Below, piece by piece: positions 16,591 to 18,416 of a stretch of DNA of 18,416 nt (positions are counted from its first letter, which is position 1; each line of letters starts with the position of its first letter). Both the position numbers and the translations under genes were made by a program. The notes beneath the pieces are model-generated. The model did not search any database and had not been told where the DNA came from. It saw nothing but the letters and a program-made list of their open reading frames with translations. The DNA comes from an uncultured Clostridia bacterium (lineage in GTDB: Bacteria; Bacillota; Clostridia; Oscillospirales; Ruminococcaceae), in contig CALXKG010000128.1 of the NCBI GenBank assembly GCA_944388825.1, positions 1 through 18,416 of the forward strand, in the 5' to 3' direction.

Positions 16591-16634
16591 CGGCTTGGGA
16601 TGGACAAACCGCGCTGTTAGGGGATCTTTTTAGT
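16591..16634 (+). promoter_or_regulatory. Short leader of the CRISPR array
   Basis: Only 44 bases separate the cas2 stop from the first repeat. They end in a T-run (GGGATCTTTTTAGT) next to repeat 1. No -35/-10 pair stands out, so the array may be transcribed from the cas operon promoter or from a promoter within the 3' end of cas2. The leader role is inferred from the repeat direction and the degenerate repeat at the far end. Confidence 0.5.
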
Positions 16635-17271
16635 CTTTTCCCCGCGTATGCGGGGGTGATCCCCTCTGCAAGTTACCGGCAAATTAAAAAAGCCCCTTTT
16701 CCCCGCGTATGCGGGGGTGATCCCTGGCGAACATTGATGAAATACCTGCTGACCGGCTTTTCCCCGCGTATGCGGGGGTGATCCCTTCTACAGCCCCGCC
16801 AACGGGATACAGGGGCGCTTTTCCCCGCGTATGCGGGGGTGATCCCCTTGTCGCGCCTGACCTCACCGACCGGTTTGCTTTTCCCCGCGTATGCGGGGGT
16901 GATCCTTCGGTACAGCATCTTGTCCGGGCGCTCTTGCTCTTTTCCCCGCGTATGCGGGGGTGATCCCTGCACATATTACTGTTAATAGTAATCAAAACCC
17001 TTTTCCCCGCGTATGCGGGGGTGATCCGTATTACGTTTGCCCATCTAAGTGACGCGCTGGCTTTTCCCCGCGTATGCGGGGGTGATCCCACCTGCCGATT
17101 GGCGGGCATTAGCGCCGCATACTTTTCCCCGCGTATGCGGGGGTGATCCCCTGGTCGCGCTGGCGGAGGATGGGATCGCGTGCTTTTCCCCGCGTATGCG
17201 GGGGTGATCCCCGTAACACGGCCCCGCTGCATCTGCTCGCGAGCTTTTCCCCGCGTATGCGGGGGTGATCC
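16635..17271 (+). CRISPR. Type I-E CRISPR array, 11 identical 28-base repeats
   Basis: Repeats start at 16635, 16696, 16757, 16818, 16878, 16939, 17000, 17061, 17122, 17183 and 17244. Each begins CTTTTCCCC, forms a CCCCGC-GTAT-GCGGGG hairpin and ends GTGATCC; all 11 are the same base for base. Spacers are 33 bases except the fourth and the last (32). The direction is that of I-E repeats on the plus strand, giving crRNAs whose 5' handle is GUGAUCC plus the first spacer base. Spacers differ from one another and none was seen to match other parts of the window. The identical repeats suggest an array that is active or recent. Confidence 0.99.
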
Positions 17272-17303
17272 CGCGTACAACGGGAACAATGGCGTCCGGC
17301 CAG

Positions 17304-17331
17304 CTTTTCTGCCTTGAAAGGCCATCCCCAT
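17304..17331 (+). repeat. Degenerate terminal CRISPR repeat
   Basis: Sixty bases after repeat 11, after a 32-base spacer (17272-17303), the sequence starts again with CTTTTC as in the repeat but then departs. It keeps the ability to fold, as GCCT-TGAA-AGGC, and has ATCCCC near the end. A decayed last repeat is usual at the leader-distal end, which supports the plus-strand direction of the array. Confidence 0.6.
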
Positions 17332-17350
17332 CCAAACATCGGCGCGGTCC

Positions 17351-17405
17351 TGCGGGGGAAAACGAAAAGCAGCAAAGCCCATCCGCTCCGGATAGGCTTT
17401 GCTGC
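17351..17405 (-). terminator. Intrinsic terminator of the YheO-like regulator gene
   Basis: A hairpin of 11 bp (GCAGCAAAGCC/GGCTTTGCTGC), one mismatch and a further 5 bp with a CTC loop spans 17369-17405. On the minus strand it is followed by TTTTCGTTTT. It starts 20 bases past the regulator stop. On the plus strand it lacks a U-tract but could still slow transcription leaving the CRISPR array. Confidence 0.85.
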
Positions 17406-17425
17406 CGGCAGGACGAAGCGGGCTT

Positions 17426-18046
17426 TTACTTTTCCGCCTCTTTCAAATCATTATAAACGGTATATCTGGACACGCCCAGCCGTTCCGAAATAAACGGCAC
17501 GGCCTTCTGATAATCAAACGCATGGCGTTCCCGCAGCAGCCGGATCAGCTTCAGCCGGTCGGATTTTTTCATATCGTCGGGCGACAGCTCCAGCTCCTGC
17601 AAAGAAGAGAGGAAAATTTCCTCCAGCCGCATATCCTTTGCCGAGTCGATCGTCCGGTCGAGCAGGCTGTCGGTCTCCAGCTGACTGGCCAGCAGGGAAG
17701 CATATTCGCTCATCAGCGTGATGTCCAGGTTGATGCCGAGCCCCAGGCAGTACCCCTCCCCCCGGACGATCATCGTCGTGCTTTTGATTTGCCGGTCCTC
17801 CCGCACCACCATCATGTTGATCTGGTCTTTCTGCAGGAGGGAAGGCTCCAGCCCGGCGCTGACGTTGCCGAAGACGTCCACCGTCGATCCCACGCCGCGC
17901 CCGGTGACCTCGCCGTTAAAAATCGCGAGGATCGGGTGGTCGCTCCGTTCCAGGTCCTGGATCAGCGTTTCGCAGTTTTTCCCGAAGGTTCGGGCGATCC
18001 CTTTGGCGATCCCGGTCAGGAGTTTGAGCATTTCGTCCCTGTTCAT
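17426..18046 (-). CDS. YheO/DauR-family PAS and helix-turn-helix transcriptional regulator
   Basis: The 206-residue protein has a YheO-like PAS domain at about 1-120 (KNCETLIQDL, HPILAIFNGEVTGRGVGS) and a C-terminal HTH of the YheO type at about 165-204 (FDYQKAVPFISERLGVSRYTVYNDLKEAE). Length fits the family (200-240). The E. coli members DauR and YheO regulate transcription, DauR for D-arginine use; the ligand here is unknown. The ATG at 18046 has AGGA six bases upstream. A good promoter lies in front and a terminator behind, so it is a single-gene unit. It is divergent from the gene starting at the right edge and may control it. Confidence 0.92.
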   Translation of the reverse strand: MNRDEMLKLLTGIAKGIARTFGKNCETLIQDLERSDHPILAIFNGEVTGRGVGSTVDVFGNVSAGLEPSLLQKDQINMMVVREDRQIKSTTMIVRGEGYCLGLGINLDITLMSEYASLLASQLETDSLLDRTIDSAKDMRLEEIFLSSLQELELSPDDMKKSDRLKLIRLLRERHAFDYQKAVPFISERLGVSRYTVYNDLKEAEK

Positions 18047-18098
18047 ATCTGTTCCTGCGCCTCATTTCCCCGATTTTGCATTTGTATTGCCGTTTCCC

Positions 18099-18127
18099 AT
18101 TATACGCTGTCTGCTGCCCGATTGCAA
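18099..18127 (-). promoter_or_regulatory. Promoter of the YheO-like regulator
   Basis: On the minus strand, TTGCAA (18122-18127), 17 bases, then a consensus TATAAT (18099-18104). Predicted start near 18092 gives a leader of about 46 bases. Confidence 0.75.
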
Positions 18128-18146
18128 CAGCTTTCAGGCGGAAACC

Positions 18147-18253
18147 TGACAAATTGTCAACTTTCACCGCGGCAGATGCGGAATTATCCCCTGTTTATCC
18201 GGCGTTTTTCCCGATTATCCGGTAAAGCCGGCGAAAAAATTGACAATCTGTAA
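18147..18253. promoter_or_regulatory. Control region with two related inverted repeats and three phased direct repeats
   Basis: Two 13-base inverted repeats of the form TGACA-N3-TGT(C/A)A are seen: TGACAAATTGTCA at 18147-18159 (perfect) and TGACAATCTGTAA at 18241-18253, which covers the -35 of the right-hand promoter. Between them, TTATCC occurs three times in the same direction at 18184, 18195 and 18215, spacings of 11 and 20 bases, about one and two turns of DNA. This looks like binding sites for one or two regulators. Which protein binds is unknown. Confidence 0.4.
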
Positions 18254-18268
18254 AAACCTTGCTATACT
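18240..18268 (+). promoter_or_regulatory. Strong promoter for the gene at the right edge
   Basis: TTGACA (18240-18245), 17 bases, then TATACT (18263-18268): a consensus -35 and a 5/6 -10. Predicted start near 18275. Confidence 0.8.
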
Positions 18269-18274
18269 GAGGAT

Positions 18275-18409
18275 GTCCTGACGCGGGAAAGGGCCCATCT
18301 GCCCGCCGCCGTCCGGCTGGATGGGGAACAGGGGGCGGGGCGCCTCTGCCGGGCGCAGTATAAACTTTCCATCATATGGATCTCCGGAAAAAGAAAGGGG
18401 AAATTCCCA
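18275..18409 (+). other. GC-rich untranslated leader of the right-edge gene
   Basis: About 135 bases lie between the predicted transcription start and the start codon, with no supported coding frame. The stretch is very GC-rich and can fold, for example GCGCC-TCTGCCG-GGCGC at 18340-18356, and then turns AT-rich before the Shine-Dalgarno. No known riboswitch class was recognised. Confidence 0.35.
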
Positions 18410-18416
18410 ATGAAAA
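18410..18416 (+). CDS. Start of an unidentified gene, cut off by the window edge
   Basis: Only ATG AAA A is in view. AAAGGGG lies nine bases upstream and a strong promoter about 140 bases upstream, so a real gene start is likely. Nothing can be said of its product. Confidence 0.55.

Noticed and set aside
7436..17331. The CRISPR-Cas locus as a wholly new system
   Set aside because: Gene content and order (cas3, cas8e, cse2, cas7e, cas5e, cas6e, cas1, cas2-DEDDh) match known type I-E loci, and no extra gene is inserted. It is intact but not new in kind.
16673..17382. Minus-strand reading frames through the array with repeated HPRIRGEK, ITPAYAGKS and SPPHTRGK peptides
   Set aside because: These are the CRISPR repeat translated in three frames, a well-known false protein. 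They have no ribosome-binding site of note and the array explains them.
18184..18220. Three TTATCC copies as DnaA boxes of a replication origin
   Set aside because: They lack the CACA half of the DnaA box, and the context is a divergent promoter region without dnaA, dnaN or an AT-rich unwinding tract.

Overview
The window looks like a chromosomal segment of a GC-rich Firmicute of the class Clostridia, probably of the Oscillospiraceae/Ruminococcaceae type. The reasons are the IspH-ribosomal S1 fusion behind cmk and plsC (a clostridial arrangement), strong AGGAGG-type Shine-Dalgarno sites, GC-rich C-ending codons, and TTG/GTG starts. The lineage is an inference; there is no rRNA gene here to confirm it.

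Left part (1-5950), all on the minus strand: a FGGY-family sugar kinase that runs off the left edge; a tight cmk-plsC-ispH/rpsA cluster (cytidylate kinase, acyltransferase, isoprenoid reductase fused to ribosomal protein S1) ending at a strong hairpin terminator; and tmcAL, the acetate-using tRNA(Met) wobble-cytidine acetylation enzyme, which starts at TTG. Inside the IspH part of the fusion lies an AT-rich patch with a near-consensus promoter, a Shine-Dalgarno and an ATG exactly where the S1 part begins, so S1 may also be made alone.

Middle (5950-7320): ackA (acetate kinase) on the plus strand, divergent from tmcAL. The two promoters share the same -10 bases, read on both strands. ackA ends in a clear terminator.

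Right part (7346-17331): a complete type I-E CRISPR-Cas locus on the plus strand. The order is cas3, cas8e (cse1), cse2, cas7e, cas5e, cas6e, cas1, cas2, then an array of 11 identical 28-base repeats with 11 spacers and one degenerate terminal repeat. Genes overlap or nearly touch, so they form one operon: the first six genes make the Cascade surveillance complex and the Cas3 nuclease-helicase, and the last two the spacer-acquisition machinery. Cas2 carries a C-terminal DEDDh exonuclease domain with all five catalytic residues. That fusion is already known from some I-E systems, so the locus is intact and informative rather than a new system. The leader between cas2 and the first repeat is only 44 bases.

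Right edge (17351-18416): a minus-strand YheO/DauR-like PAS-HTH regulator, with its own terminator and promoter, divergent from an unseen gene whose start codon is the last thing in the window. The gene-free stretch between them carries a strong plus-strand promoter, two related inverted repeats and three helically phased TTATCC repeats, so it looks like a regulated control region.
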